Assembly: GCA_902592675.1 (NCBI GenBank)
Contig: CACJFJ010000001.1
Location: 62,001-126,000, forward strand
Source: an uncultured Pelagibacteraceae bacterium
GTDB taxonomy: Bacteria > Pseudomonadota > Alphaproteobacteria > Pelagibacterales > Pelagibacteraceae
Direction of reading: 5' to 3'
DNA: 64,000 nt
The translations under genes and the position numbers were made by a program. Below are positions 54,275-63,373 of the stretch, in pieces. The notes beneath the pieces are model-generated. The model was not told the origin of the DNA, made no database searches, and was given only the letters and a program-made list of their open reading frames with translations. The stretch's first letter is position 1. Each line of letters opens with the position of its first letter.

Positions 54275-55317
54275 TGTCAAAGAAAAAAAGCTTAGGTCAC
54301 AATATTAAAAAAAATTTTTTAAAAAATCCTGTAGAACATATAGATATTACATCTTTTGATGCTAGAAAAATCATTTCATCTATGGAAAAAATGTCATTTG
54401 TATCAAGAGAAACTGCAAATGCAGCCAACATATATAATGAAATGCTTAAAGATAAAAATTGTACTATTTTTTTAACTTTAGCTGGCTCCACCTCTGCTGG
54501 TGGATGTATGAATATTTATAAAGATCTTGTTAAATATAATATGGTAGATGCTATTGTTGCAACAGGAGCATCAATAATTGATATGGATTTTTTTGAAGCT
54601 TTAGGATTCAAACATTATCGAGGATCTCAATTTCAAGACGATACTGAGCTAAGAAAAAACTATATTGACAGGATTTATGATACTTATATTGACGAAGAAG
54701 AATTACAAATCTGCGATAAAAAAATTTCCGAAATTGCTGATAATTTAGAACCTAAAAGCTATACTTCCAGAGAATTTATATATGAGCTGGGGAAATATTT
54801 AAAAAAAAATTCAGTAAAAAAAAACTCTTTAATTGAGACTGCATACGACAATAATGTTCCAATTTTTTGTCCGGCTTTTACAGATTCTAGTGCAGGATTT
54901 GGGTTAGTAATACATCAAGAAAAAAATCCAAATGAACATATTACAATAGACTCAATTAGAGAATTTAGAGAGTTAACAGAAATAAAGATTCAATCAAAAG
55001 CATCTGGTTTATTTATGATTGGTGGAGGAGTACCAAAAAACTTTATTCAAGATACTGTAATATGCGCTGAACTTTTAGGTAAAGAAGTTGAGATGCATAA
55101 ATATGCTGTACAAATTACTGTAGCTGACTCAAGAGATGGGGCTTGCAGCAGTTCAACTTTAAAAGAGGCAAGTTCTTGGGGTAAAGTTGATGTAACTAAA
55201 GAGCAGATGGTTTTTGCTGAAGCTACAAGTGTACTTCCATTAATAGCAAGTGATGCTTATCATAAAGCAGAATGGAAAAATCGGTCAAGAAAAAATTTCT
55301 CAAAAATATTTGGATAA
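54274..55317 (+). CDS. Deoxyhypusine synthase-like protein (probable polyamine aminobutyl/aminopropyl transferase)
   Basis: This 347-residue protein has the NAD-binding deoxyhypusine synthase blocks: FLTLAGSTSAGGCMNIYKDLVKYNMVDAIVATGASIIDMDFFEALG, IFCPAFTDSSAGFGLV, GLFMIGGGVPKNF and SSSTLKEASSWGKVDV, with the Lys of SWGK corresponding to the enzyme-intermediate lysine of the human enzyme. Bacteria have no eIF5A, so deoxyhypusine formation is unlikely. Homospermidine or a related polyamine is a better guess and fits its place between an ornithine decarboxylase and an arginase-family gene. The family is clear; the reaction is inference. Confidence 0.85.
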   Translation: MSKKKSLGHNIKKNFLKNPVEHIDITSFDARKIISSMEKMSFVSRETANAANIYNEMLKDKNCTIFLTLAGSTSAGGCMNIYKDLVKYNMVDAIVATGASIIDMDFFEALGFKHYRGSQFQDDTELRKNYIDRIYDTYIDEEELQICDKKISEIADNLEPKSYTSREFIYELGKYLKKNSVKKNSLIETAYDNNVPIFCPAFTDSSAGFGLVIHQEKNPNEHITIDSIREFRELTEIKIQSKASGLFMIGGGVPKNFIQDTVICAELLGKEVEMHKYAVQITVADSRDGACSSSTLKEASSWGKVDVTKEQMVFAEATSVLPLIASDAYHKAEWKNRSRKNFSKIFG

Positions 55318-55321
55318 TAAA

Positions 55322-56197
55322 TTGAAATATCTATCAAATAAAAAAGGTTTTCTAGGAGTAGATAATAAATTCAATTTTAAAGAAAAAGTTGTGATAATAC
55401 CTTTTGGTCTAGAAAAAACTGTAAGTTATGGTGGTGGCACTAAAAATGGTCCAAAAGAAATAATAAAAGCTTCTCATCAAGTAGAATTATACGATGAGGA
55501 ATTGAATTGTGAACCCTATAAAAAAATAGGAATAAAAACATTAAAACCTTTTAAGATTGAAAAAAATCTAACCAAAGCCTTAAAAAAAATAGCTACTTTA
55601 AATAGAGAAATATTAAATAAAAAACTATTTCCTTTGACATTTGGGGGTGAACATTCAATTACTCCTGGATGTATAGAGCCTTTTGCAAAAAAATTTAAAA
55701 AAATTTGTCTTTTACATTTTGACGCTCATGCGGATTTACGAGATAGTTACAAAGGTAACAAATTTTCACATGCTTCAGCTATCAGAAGATGTTTAGACCA
55801 TAAAAATGTTTCACTTATCTCTTTTGGAATAAGAAATATTTCTAAAAGCGAAATACCATTTTTAAAAAAAAATAAGAACAGAATAAATATTTTTTGGGCT
55901 AAAGACAAGGATAAATGGAGTCTTCAAAAATTTAAAAAAATGATAAAAAATAAAACTGTATATTTAACTTTCGATGTTGATGGTTTCGACTCAAGTATTA
56001 TGCCTGCTACTGGCACTCCAGAACCAGGTGGAATGTTTTGGGATGAAACTTTAAAAATAATAAGGTTGGCTGCTAAAAATTCAAACATAGTTGGAGCAGA
56101 TATAAATGAACTTGCACCAATTAAAGGTTTTGACTCATACAATTTTTTGGTAGCAAAATTAGCTTATAAAATATTAAGTTATAAATATTTATATTAG
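55322..56197 (+). CDS. Arginase/agmatinase family ureohydrolase
   Basis: This manganese ureohydrolase has ligand motifs LTFGGEHSITPG, LLHFDAHADLRD and YLTFDVDGFDSSIMPATGTPEPGG. I place the start at TTG 55322 (291 residues, near LKYLSNKKGFLGVD), 5 bases after the upstream stop. The track's start at 55250 would overlap the preceding gene by 68 bases and add non-family sequence. The substrate may be agmatine or another guanidino compound; the polyamine neighbours favour agmatinase-like chemistry over arginase. It is convergent with the queuosine transporter gene, two bases away. Confidence 0.85.
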   Translation: MKYLSNKKGFLGVDNKFNFKEKVVIIPFGLEKTVSYGGGTKNGPKEIIKASHQVELYDEELNCEPYKKIGIKTLKPFKIEKNLTKALKKIATLNREILNKKLFPLTFGGEHSITPGCIEPFAKKFKKICLLHFDAHADLRDSYKGNKFSHASAIRRCLDHKNVSLISFGIRNISKSEIPFLKKNKNRINIFWAKDKDKWSLQKFKKMIKNKTVYLTFDVDGFDSSIMPATGTPEPGGMFWDETLKIIRLAAKNSNIVGADINELAPIKGFDSYNFLVAKLAYKILSYKYLY

Positions 56198-56199
56198 GT

Positions 56200-56748
56200 C
56201 TACACAGGTTTAAAAGTTTTTAGTAAATATCTAAATGGAACTAACATTGTTAATGCCACAAAAACTTTGACTGCTAAATCTCCAAATGCAAGTGTGACCC
56301 AAGGTATTCCTGTAGAATAAAAAGATATTGAGAAAAATAGAAATGTGTCAACAGAGGATCCTATCAACGAGGATGTTAATGGTGCAATAAACCACTCTCT
56401 TTTTCTAAGTTTATCAAATATTTGAACATCTAATAATTGAGCTATTAAAAATGCTGTACCTGAACCTATTGCTATTCTTAAAGATATTAAGTCTGCAAAA
56501 TTTGTAGAAAATATTAAAGTGAAACTTACTCCTATAGCAAAACCGATATACACAATTTTTCTAGCTGCTAGTTTACCATAAGATCTATTAGCAAGATCGG
56601 TGATTAAAAAAGCAATAGGATAGCTAAATGCGCCATAAGTTAATATTTGCTCCAAACCAAAATGTTTGATTGGAAATTGAACTAGATAATTTGAAGCTAA
56701 AACAACAACTCCCATCAAAAATGAGAGTATCATAAATATCTTATTCAT
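56200..56748 (-). CDS. Queuosine precursor transporter (YhhQ/VUT family)
   Basis: This 182-residue protein has about six helices. The family blocks are YGAFSYPIAFLITDLANRSYGKLAARKIVYIGFAIGV (residues 38-74) and SSLIGSSVDTFLFFSISFY (about residue 126). The YhhQ family imports 7-cyano-7-deazaguanine/7-aminomethyl-7-deazaguanine for queuosine in tRNA. Its start overlaps the rpmB stop by one base (TAATG), so it may be translated with ribosomal protein L28. Confidence 0.88.
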   Translation of the reverse strand: MNKIFMILSFLMGVVVLASNYLVQFPIKHFGLEQILTYGAFSYPIAFLITDLANRSYGKLAARKIVYIGFAIGVSFTLIFSTNFADLISLRIAIGSGTAFLIAQLLDVQIFDKLRKREWFIAPLTSSLIGSSVDTFLFFSISFYSTGIPWVTLAFGDLAVKVFVALTMLVPFRYLLKTFKPV

Positions 56749-57062
56749 TAGGCAGTCTTAGATCGAACGGGTTTTTTTTGAAATGGAGATTTTATCAGCA
56801 AAGTTTTTTTAAGTTTTTTTAATCTTGGAGACAAATCTTTATTTTTAACAGTCTTTAAGAATTCATCAAAACTTCCCTTTTTATCAACTGACCTTACTCC
56901 AGCATTACTAACTGTTAATTTTAAACTTCTTTTTAAAAGTTCACTCGTAAATTTTACTTTTTTTAAATTAGGTAAGAACCTTCTTTTTGTCTTATTATTA
57001 GCGTGACTGACATTATGACCTTTCATAGGATTTTTACCAGTAAGTTCACATTTTTTTGACAT
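56748..57062 (-). CDS. rpmB: 50S ribosomal protein L28
   Basis: This 104-residue ribosomal protein begins [38 protein letters not shown], the bL28 signature, with the alphaproteobacterial-type extended C-terminus ([43 protein letters not shown]). It is highly basic. It lies 45 bases from pyrD (which ends upstream on the same strand) and is coupled to the queuosine transporter gene. The cysteine pair seen in some L28 proteins is not complete here. Confidence 0.97.
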   Translation of the reverse strand: MSKKCELTGKNPMKGHNVSHANNKTKRRFLPNLKKVKFTSELLKRSLKLTVSNAGVRSVDKKGSFDEFLKTVKNKDLSPRLKKLKKTLLIKSPFQKKPVRSKTA

Positions 57063-57107
57063 ATTGAACTGTTTATATAGAATGAGATATTGGTTGCGTC
57101 AAGTTTA

Positions 57108-58166
57108 TTAGATTTCTCTAGATCTTTTTTTTCCTATTATTTCAGTAAAATTCTTAACACCATCTTTTAATAATAATTCTTTAAGCTCTTTTTTTATCAT
57201 ATTTACAATATTGGGTCCTCTGAAGACCATACCAGTATAAAGTTGAACGCAATCTGCTCCTGCTAAAAATTTTTCATAAGCACTTCTTCCTGAGTCAACT
57301 CCGCCTACCCCTATTATTTTAACTCTTCCTTTAAGAATTCTAAAAAATTTTTGAATCAATTTTGTAGATTTTTCTTTGATTGGTTTACCAGACAAACCAC
57401 CTTTTTGATATCTTTGAACATTATTTAAGTTATCTCTAGTTGAGTCAGAGGAATTAGATACAACGATTGCCTCTATATTGTTATTTAACAAAACTTCAGA
57501 AATTAAATCAATTTCTAATTCTTTAATATCTGGTGAAACTTTTACAGCTACTGGAACTTTAGATTTTAATTCTTTCTTTTTTTTATCAATTTCATTAAGT
57601 AACTTATCTAATTTATTTTGATGATGAAGGTTTCTCAAATTTTCTGTATTTGGAGAAGAGATATTTATAGTTATATAATCTGCTACTTCGTTAAAAGTCT
57701 CAAAACACTCTAAATAATCTTTTAATCGATTGTCGGTTTCTTTATTAGGACCAATATTTATTCCTAATAATCCATTCTTGTCATTTGATTTTATTCGATT
57801 AAGAATATTTTTTGCACCTAAATTATTAAAACCCAATCTATTTATTAAAGCTTCATCCTCAACCAATCTGAAAACCCTAGGTTTTGGATTTCCAAATTGT
57901 TTTAATGGAGTTATAGTGCCTACTTCAACAAACCCAAAGCCTAACCTAAATAAAGAATTGTAAACCTCCGCATTTTTATCAAATCCAGCTGCCATACCAA
58001 TAGGGTTTTCAAGGTCTTGATTAAATAATCTTGTTTTAAATAGAGGATTATTTTTGTCTTCATCTAATATATTAGGTACAAAATTAAACTTTAAAGATTT
58101 AATTGCTAATGAATGTGCTGTCTCAGGGTCTAATTTGAAAATTAAGGATCTTAAATTTGAAAACAT
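57108..58166 (-). CDS. pyrD: Dihydroorotate dehydrogenase (quinone), class 2
   Basis: PyrD oxidises dihydroorotate to orotate with electrons passed to quinone, in pyrimidine synthesis. The 352-residue protein has the N-terminal membrane-associating helix, then NPIGMAAGFDKNAEVYNSLFRLGFGFVEVGTITP, the FMN site YITINISSPNTENLR (the class 2 catalytic Ser), PVAVKVSPDI, VVSNSSD, and IIGVGGVDSGRSAYEKFLAGADCVQLYTGMVFRGP. Its start overlaps the lysS stop by one base. Confidence 0.96.
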   Translation of the reverse strand: MFSNLRSLIFKLDPETAHSLAIKSLKFNFVPNILDEDKNNPLFKTRLFNQDLENPIGMAAGFDKNAEVYNSLFRLGFGFVEVGTITPLKQFGNPKPRVFRLVEDEALINRLGFNNLGAKNILNRIKSNDKNGLLGINIGPNKETDNRLKDYLECFETFNEVADYITINISSPNTENLRNLHHQNKLDKLLNEIDKKKKELKSKVPVAVKVSPDIKELEIDLISEVLLNNNIEAIVVSNSSDSTRDNLNNVQRYQKGGLSGKPIKEKSTKLIQKFFRILKGRVKIIGVGGVDSGRSAYEKFLAGADCVQLYTGMVFRGPNIVNMIKKELKELLLKDGVKNFTEIIGKKRSREI

Positions 58167-59728
58167 TATTTAATTTTATTTATTATAAGATCTTTTGTTT
58201 CTTTGACACCAAAAAAACTTATAAAAAAACCCATACGAGGACCATTTTCATCCCCAAATACAACTTCATAAATCAACTTAAACCAATCTCTAAGGTTTTC
58301 AGCGTATCCATTTTCTTTTCCTGTTGAATAAATTAGGGTTTGAATGTCCTCAGGAGTCATTTGGTCATTACACTTATCTAGAGTTTTAATTAATGCTTCT
58401 AAAGCTAATTTCTCGTTATGATCAGGTTTTTTGTATTTTTTATGCAACTTTATAACATCATTAAAATATTTTATGGCATACCCTACTAAATTATCAAAAA
58501 TTGGATAATCCTTCTCAGAAATTTTTGTTTTGTATTTTTTTACAAACTTCCAAAGAAGTTCTTTATTGTCCGCATTACTAGTTTCAACTAGATTTAGTAA
58601 CATTGAAAAAGTCATTATCATGTTTTCTTTGGGTATTTCACTGTTATGAACATGCCAAACTGGATTCATTAGTATTTGTAATTCACTTTGTGATTTTGCT
58701 TTTTCAATAAATTCCAAATATTCATCAACGGCTTTAGGTACTATTTCTTTATAAAGTTTTTTTGCTCTTTTCGGATTTTGATACATGTAAAGTGATAAAC
58801 TTTCTGGAGATGCGTATGTAAGCCACTGATCTATTGTAATACCGTTACCTTTTGATTTTGAAATTTTTTCACCTTTTTCGTCTAAGAATAATTCATAAGC
58901 GAATCCCGATGGATTTGTTTTTCCAATTAATTTAATTATCTTTGTTGATAAAATTGCACTTTCTATTAAATCTTTTCCATACATTTCAAAGTCAACATCA
59001 AGTGCATACCATCTCATTGCCCAATCAACTTTCCATTGTAATTTACAATTGCCGTCCAAAATACTTTTTTCAAGACTCTTGCCATTATTATCAAATATTA
59101 TTTTAGATTTTGACTTATCTATTTCTTTTACAGGTATTTCTAAAACATGCCCTGTTTCAGGACATAATGGTAAAAAAGGACTATAAGTTTTTTGTCGCTC
59201 CTTACCTAAAGTAGGTAATATTATGTTCATTATACCATCATAGTTTTTCAATATAACTTGCAACGAAGAATTAAAAAAACCGGACTTATATAATTCTGTG
59301 GAGCTTTTAAAAATGTAATTAAAATTAAAATTATCTAAGAAATTTTTTAACATTTGATTATTATGCTCACCAAAACTATCAAATTTATTAAACGGATCGG
59401 GAACTTGAGTTAATGGTTTATGTAAATTTTCCTCTAGTTTTTTTTTTTGGGGTACATTTTCTGGTACCTTCCTGAGACCATCCATGTCATCAGAAAATGT
59501 AATTATCTCTGCTGGAAGATTTGTTAAATATTTTAGAGCATTAACTATCATTGAGGTTCTTGCCACCTCACCAAAAGTTCCTATATGAGGTAAACCACTT
59601 GGTCCGTAGCCAGTTTGAAGGGTTATTTTTCCTTTTTTTTCAATATAAGATTTTCTTTCTCTGAGTATTTTTTTTGCCTCAACAAAAGGCCAAGCATTTG
59701 TTTTGTCTAAATTTTCTTTTTTTATCAT
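58166..59728 (-). CDS. lysS: Lysyl-tRNA synthetase, class I
   Basis: This enzyme charges tRNA-Lys using the class I fold found in archaea and many alphaproteobacteria, unlike the class II LysS of E. coli. The 520-residue protein has the HIGH-like GYGPSGLPHIGTFGEVARTSM (about residue 42) and the KMSKS-like EKISKSKGNGITIDQWL (about residue 287). A helical C-terminal domain begins about residue 330. It precedes pyrD with a one-base overlap. No class II lysS is visible in this window. Confidence 0.96.
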   Translation of the reverse strand: MIKKENLDKTNAWPFVEAKKILRERKSYIEKKGKITLQTGYGPSGLPHIGTFGEVARTSMIVNALKYLTNLPAEIITFSDDMDGLRKVPENVPQKKKLEENLHKPLTQVPDPFNKFDSFGEHNNQMLKNFLDNFNFNYIFKSSTELYKSGFFNSSLQVILKNYDGIMNIILPTLGKERQKTYSPFLPLCPETGHVLEIPVKEIDKSKSKIIFDNNGKSLEKSILDGNCKLQWKVDWAMRWYALDVDFEMYGKDLIESAILSTKIIKLIGKTNPSGFAYELFLDEKGEKISKSKGNGITIDQWLTYASPESLSLYMYQNPKRAKKLYKEIVPKAVDEYLEFIEKAKSQSELQILMNPVWHVHNSEIPKENMIMTFSMLLNLVETSNADNKELLWKFVKKYKTKISEKDYPIFDNLVGYAIKYFNDVIKLHKKYKKPDHNEKLALEALIKTLDKCNDQMTPEDIQTLIYSTGKENGYAENLRDWFKLIYEVVFGDENGPRMGFFISFFGVKETKDLIINKIK

Positions 59729-59817
59729 GAATAATACTTATAAAAATCTTAAATTGTTGATTTAACTAATTCTTATAGAGTTGAAATTTATTTACCATAA
59801 AATAATGTTCTTTCAAA
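59729..59817. promoter_or_regulatory. Divergent promoter region between lysS and trkH
   Basis: This 89-base gap must contain both start signals. It is T/A-rich; I see no strong -35/-10 pair, operator or leader structure. Confidence 0.4.
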
Positions 59818-61257
59818 ATGTCAAATTATAAAACAGTTTTTTTTACTCTGGGAATTTTGCAAATAATTCTGGGAATATTTATGTTAATTCCAATAATTGT
59901 TCAATTTTTTTATGATGACGTTGATTCATCTTTTTTTGGAGCATCTATTGTTACAATAATTTTTGGAACTTTATTTTTCTTATCAAATTTAGATCATGAT
60001 AAAAAATTAAGCTTACAACAGGCTTTTTTACTTACTGCTTTAGCTTGGTTAAGCATAGCAATTTTTGGTTCTCTTCCGTTTGTTTTTTCAAGAATTGAAT
60101 TTTCTTTTACTAATGCTTTTTTTGAAAGTATGTCCGGAATTACAACAACCGGATCTACGATAATTTCAGACTTAGAGAATATTCCAAAAGGAATCTTATT
60201 ATGGAGAGCTTTACTTCAATGGCTAGGGGGAATTGGTATTATTGTAATGGCTATCACCTTAATGCCAATAATGAATGTTGGAGGTATGCAGCTATTCAAA
60301 ATTTCGAATAATGACTCGTCTGAAAAGATACTTCCAAAATCTAAGGAAATTGCTTTGAGATTAATATATATTTATTCTGGTCTCACAGTAATCTGTGCTT
60401 TCTCTTATAAAGTTTTGGGAATGAGTATTTTTGATAGCTTAACACATTCTATGACTACAATAGCAACTGGTGGTTTTTCTAATTATAACCAATCAATAGC
60501 TTTTTTTGATAGTATTTCTATAGAAATATCAGCCATGATATTTATAATTTTAGGTAGTTTACCTTTTATAGCGTATATAAAGTTTTTGAATGGTGATAGA
60601 AAAATATTTTTTTCTGATATTCAAATTAAAACTTTTTTAAAAATAATAACTGCAAGTGTTATCATTTTATCAATTTATTTAGTTTTTAGTGAGTCAGATC
60701 AAATTGGATTTAGGCTAATTTTTTTTAATATTATATCCATCCTAACTGGTACAGGTTATGTAAATGCTCAATTTGATAATTGGGGAAGTTTTCCTATAAT
60801 CTTATTTTTAATATTAATGTTAATTGGTGGATGCGCGGGTTCAACGACTTGTGGAATTAAGGTTTTCAGGATCCAAATTCTATATTTATTCATTTCAAAT
60901 CAATTGAGAAAAATTATATATCCAAAGGGTATTTTTATAATGAAGTATGACCAAAATCCTGTGGACAACAAATTTATTGCTTCAATAATTTCTTTTATCT
61001 TTATGTACTTAGTAATTTTTTTTATTATCACAGCTTTACTTGCACTTAGTGGTCTTGATTTTATTACTTCTATATCAGGTGCAGCAACTTCGATTTCCAA
61101 TGTTGGTCCAGGTTTAGGATCGATAATTGGTCCAAATGGAAACTTTTCATCTTTGCCTGATGCTTCTAAATGGATATTAACTATGGGGATGATTTTAGGT
61201 AGACTTGAATTATTCGCTATACTAGTATTGTTTTTACCATCTTTTTGGAGAAATTAG
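59818..61257 (+). CDS. trkH: Potassium uptake transporter TrkH/KtrB family
   Basis: This 479-residue inner-membrane protein has four MPM repeats with selectivity-filter glycines. Repeat 1 is at SGITTTGSTIISDLENIPKGILLWRALLQWLGGIGIIVM, repeat 2 near MTTIATGGFSNYNQ, repeat 3 near LTGTGYVNAQFDNWG followed by GGCAGSTTCGIKVFR, and repeat 4 near GAATSISNVGPGLG. It would import K+ (or Na+) with a regulatory TrkA/KtrA subunit, which is not encoded nearby. It is followed 3 bases later by the AmpG-like gene. Confidence 0.93.
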   Translation: MSNYKTVFFTLGILQIILGIFMLIPIIVQFFYDDVDSSFFGASIVTIIFGTLFFLSNLDHDKKLSLQQAFLLTALAWLSIAIFGSLPFVFSRIEFSFTNAFFESMSGITTTGSTIISDLENIPKGILLWRALLQWLGGIGIIVMAITLMPIMNVGGMQLFKISNNDSSEKILPKSKEIALRLIYIYSGLTVICAFSYKVLGMSIFDSLTHSMTTIATGGFSNYNQSIAFFDSISIEISAMIFIILGSLPFIAYIKFLNGDRKIFFSDIQIKTFLKIITASVIILSIYLVFSESDQIGFRLIFFNIISILTGTGYVNAQFDNWGSFPIILFLILMLIGGCAGSTTCGIKVFRIQILYLFISNQLRKIIYPKGIFIMKYDQNPVDNKFIASIISFIFMYLVIFFIITALLALSGLDFITSISGAATSISNVGPGLGSIIGPNGNFSSLPDASKWILTMGMILGRLELFAILVLFLPSFWRN

Positions 61258-61260
61258 GTT

Positions 61261-62637
61261 ATGCTAGAAGTAAAGAAAACATCTTGGATAGACTCGCTCT
61301 CAATTTATAAAGATGTAAGAATGTTAAGAATTTTGTTATTGGGTTCTATAAGTGGTTTTCCGTGGGTTTTAATTGCTAGCAGTTTAAGTCTTTGGCTTAA
61401 AGAGGAAGGTCTAAGTAGATCAACAATTGGATGGGCAGGATTAATTTTTGGTGTATACGCATTTAATTATTTGTGGGCTCCGATTATAGACAGAATTCAA
61501 ATTCCACTTTTAACTAAGAAACTAGGTCATAGAAGAGGTTGGATAGTTTTAATGCAAATAATTATTTTATTAAGTTTAATAGTTTGGAGCGTGATAAATC
61601 CTACACAAAATTTAGCTCTTTTAATATCAGTAGGATTAATAATTGCAATAGCCTCAGCCACTCAAGACATAACTGTAGATGCTTTAAGAATTGAACAAAT
61701 AAATGAGAACGAGGGAAAATCAATGGCAGCGGGGGCAGCTATGGCTGTTGTGGGTTGGTGGACAGGCTATAAGTTGGGAGGAGTTGTAGCCTTATTTACA
61801 GCTGAGTTTTTCGAAAATCTTGGTATCACAGATTATTGGCAAGCTACTTTTTTAGTTTTAGGTATTTTAATTATTTTAATGAATATCGGATTAATGTTCG
61901 TTCATGAGCCAATCGAAACAGACAGGCAATCAAAGCAAAAAGAGACTGATAAACTAATTGAGGGAAAACTTGGATCAAGTAACGCTATCACAAATTTTAT
62001 AGCTTATATTACTGGAACTATAGGTGGACCTGTTATTAGCTTTTTTAAAAAAAATGGCTTTGCAATTGCAGCAGGAATTTTAGGTTTTGTTTTTTTGTTT
62101 AAAATAGGTGAGGCTTTTATGGGAAGAATGTCAATTGTATTCTATAAAGAAATTGGCTTTTCTAAAGGACAAATAGCTATTTATTCAAAAGGATTAGGAT
62201 GGATAACAACTGTTGTATTTACTTTATTGGGTGGTGTAATGGCGATGAGAGCTGGAACAATAAAAACAATGTTCTTTGCTGGAGGATTAATGGCTTTAAC
62301 AAATCTTTTATTTGCAGTTTTAGCGTGGACAGGAAAATCTGAGATTTTATTTGCAATCGCTGTTATAGCTGATGATATAACGGCTGCATTTGCAACAGTG
62401 GCATTTGTTGCATTTATTTCACTTTTGGTTGATAGAACTTACACTGCAACACAATATGCATTACTTGCCTCTATTGGTACTGCTGGAAGAACTACTTTAG
62501 CTTCTTCCTCAGGTGCTTTGGTTGATTGGCTAAATGGAGATTGGGGTACATTTTTTGTTTTAACAACTATTATGGTGATACCTTCTTTGGTTTGTTTGTG
62601 GCTAATAAAAAATAAAATTAAAATTGGTGCAAAATAA
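61261..62637 (+). CDS. AmpG-like muropeptide permease (MFS/PAT family)
   Basis: This 458-residue permease has 12 or more helices. The family start MLRILLLGSISGFPWVLIASSLSLWLKEEGLSRSTIGWAGLIFGVYAFNYLWAPIIDRI, then ASATQDITVDALRIEQI, match the PAT/AmpG group. In the known enzymes this imports GlcNAc-anhydroMurNAc peptides for cell-wall recycling. The following NlpC/P60 gene overlaps it by 14 bases, strengthening that role. The substrate is inferred from family and context; other PAT members carry acetyl-CoA. Confidence 0.82.
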   Translation: MLEVKKTSWIDSLSIYKDVRMLRILLLGSISGFPWVLIASSLSLWLKEEGLSRSTIGWAGLIFGVYAFNYLWAPIIDRIQIPLLTKKLGHRRGWIVLMQIIILLSLIVWSVINPTQNLALLISVGLIIAIASATQDITVDALRIEQINENEGKSMAAGAAMAVVGWWTGYKLGGVVALFTAEFFENLGITDYWQATFLVLGILIILMNIGLMFVHEPIETDRQSKQKETDKLIEGKLGSSNAITNFIAYITGTIGGPVISFFKKNGFAIAAGILGFVFLFKIGEAFMGRMSIVFYKEIGFSKGQIAIYSKGLGWITTVVFTLLGGVMAMRAGTIKTMFFAGGLMALTNLLFAVLAWTGKSEILFAIAVIADDITAAFATVAFVAFISLLVDRTYTATQYALLASIGTAGRTTLASSSGALVDWLNGDWGTFFVLTTIMVIPSLVCLWLIKNKIKIGAK

Positions 62638-63373
62638 TTTTTACTTTATAAATAATTATTCTAATATTTACAAAAAACCTTCAAAACTATCTGAAGTCAC
62701 TTCTCAAATAATTTACGGTGAAAAATTTAAGATTTTAACAAAAAATAAAAATTGGATAAAAATTAAAACTTCATTTGATAACTATAAGGGGTTTATAAAA
62801 AACCCAAAATATATAGAAAAATTTACCCCTAGATATAAAGTCAGCTCATTAAAAGCAAAGATTTATAAAAAACCTGGAATTGGAACAAACAGTTGGCTTC
62901 CTCTTACATCTAAATTATCTGTATTTGAACAAAACAAAAATTATGTAAAAATTGAAAAAAATAAATGGATCAAAAAGACAGATATTACAAAATTAAATCA
63001 TAAAGAAAAAAATTTTATAAAAATTTTTAAAAAATTTATAAATGTGAAATATGTTTGGGGTGGAAAAACATTTCAAGGAATTGATTGTTCAGCTCTATTA
63101 CAAATATTTTTTTGTTATAATAACTCATTTTATCCAAGGGATACTAAAGACCAGATCAAATACACAAAAAAAAATTTAAAAAAAAGAAAATTCAAAAAAG
63201 GAGATATTATTTTTTGGAAAGGTCATGTTGCAATTTGTTTAAATTCCAAACAACTTATTCATGCATATGGTCCTGAAAAAAAAGTAGTTATTATGCCAAT
63301 TATAGAGACAATTAATAGAATTAAAAAAACTGCGAAGCTAAAAGTAAAAAAAATATCTAAAATAAAATATTAA
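62624..63373 (+). CDS. NlpC/P60 family cell-wall peptidase with SH3b domains
   Basis: This 249-residue protein has one or two N-terminal bacterial SH3 segments (about residues 10-60 and 70-118) and a C-terminal NlpC/P60 domain. The catalytic cysteine is in WGGKTFQGIDCSALLQIFF (about residue 155), and the histidines are in GHVAICL (about residue 200) and LIHAYGP (about residue 213). There is no signal peptide, so it is probably cytosolic, cutting recycled muropeptide stems like gamma-D-glutamyl-diaminopimelate endopeptidases. It overlaps ampG by 14 bases. Very Lys-rich. Confidence 0.85.
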   Translation: MVQNNFYFINNYSNIYKKPSKLSEVTSQIIYGEKFKILTKNKNWIKIKTSFDNYKGFIKNPKYIEKFTPRYKVSSLKAKIYKKPGIGTNSWLPLTSKLSVFEQNKNYVKIEKNKWIKKTDITKLNHKEKNFIKIFKKFINVKYVWGGKTFQGIDCSALLQIFFCYNNSFYPRDTKDQIKYTKKNLKKRKFKKGDIIFWKGHVAICLNSKQLIHAYGPEKKVVIMPIIETINRIKKTAKLKVKKISKIKY

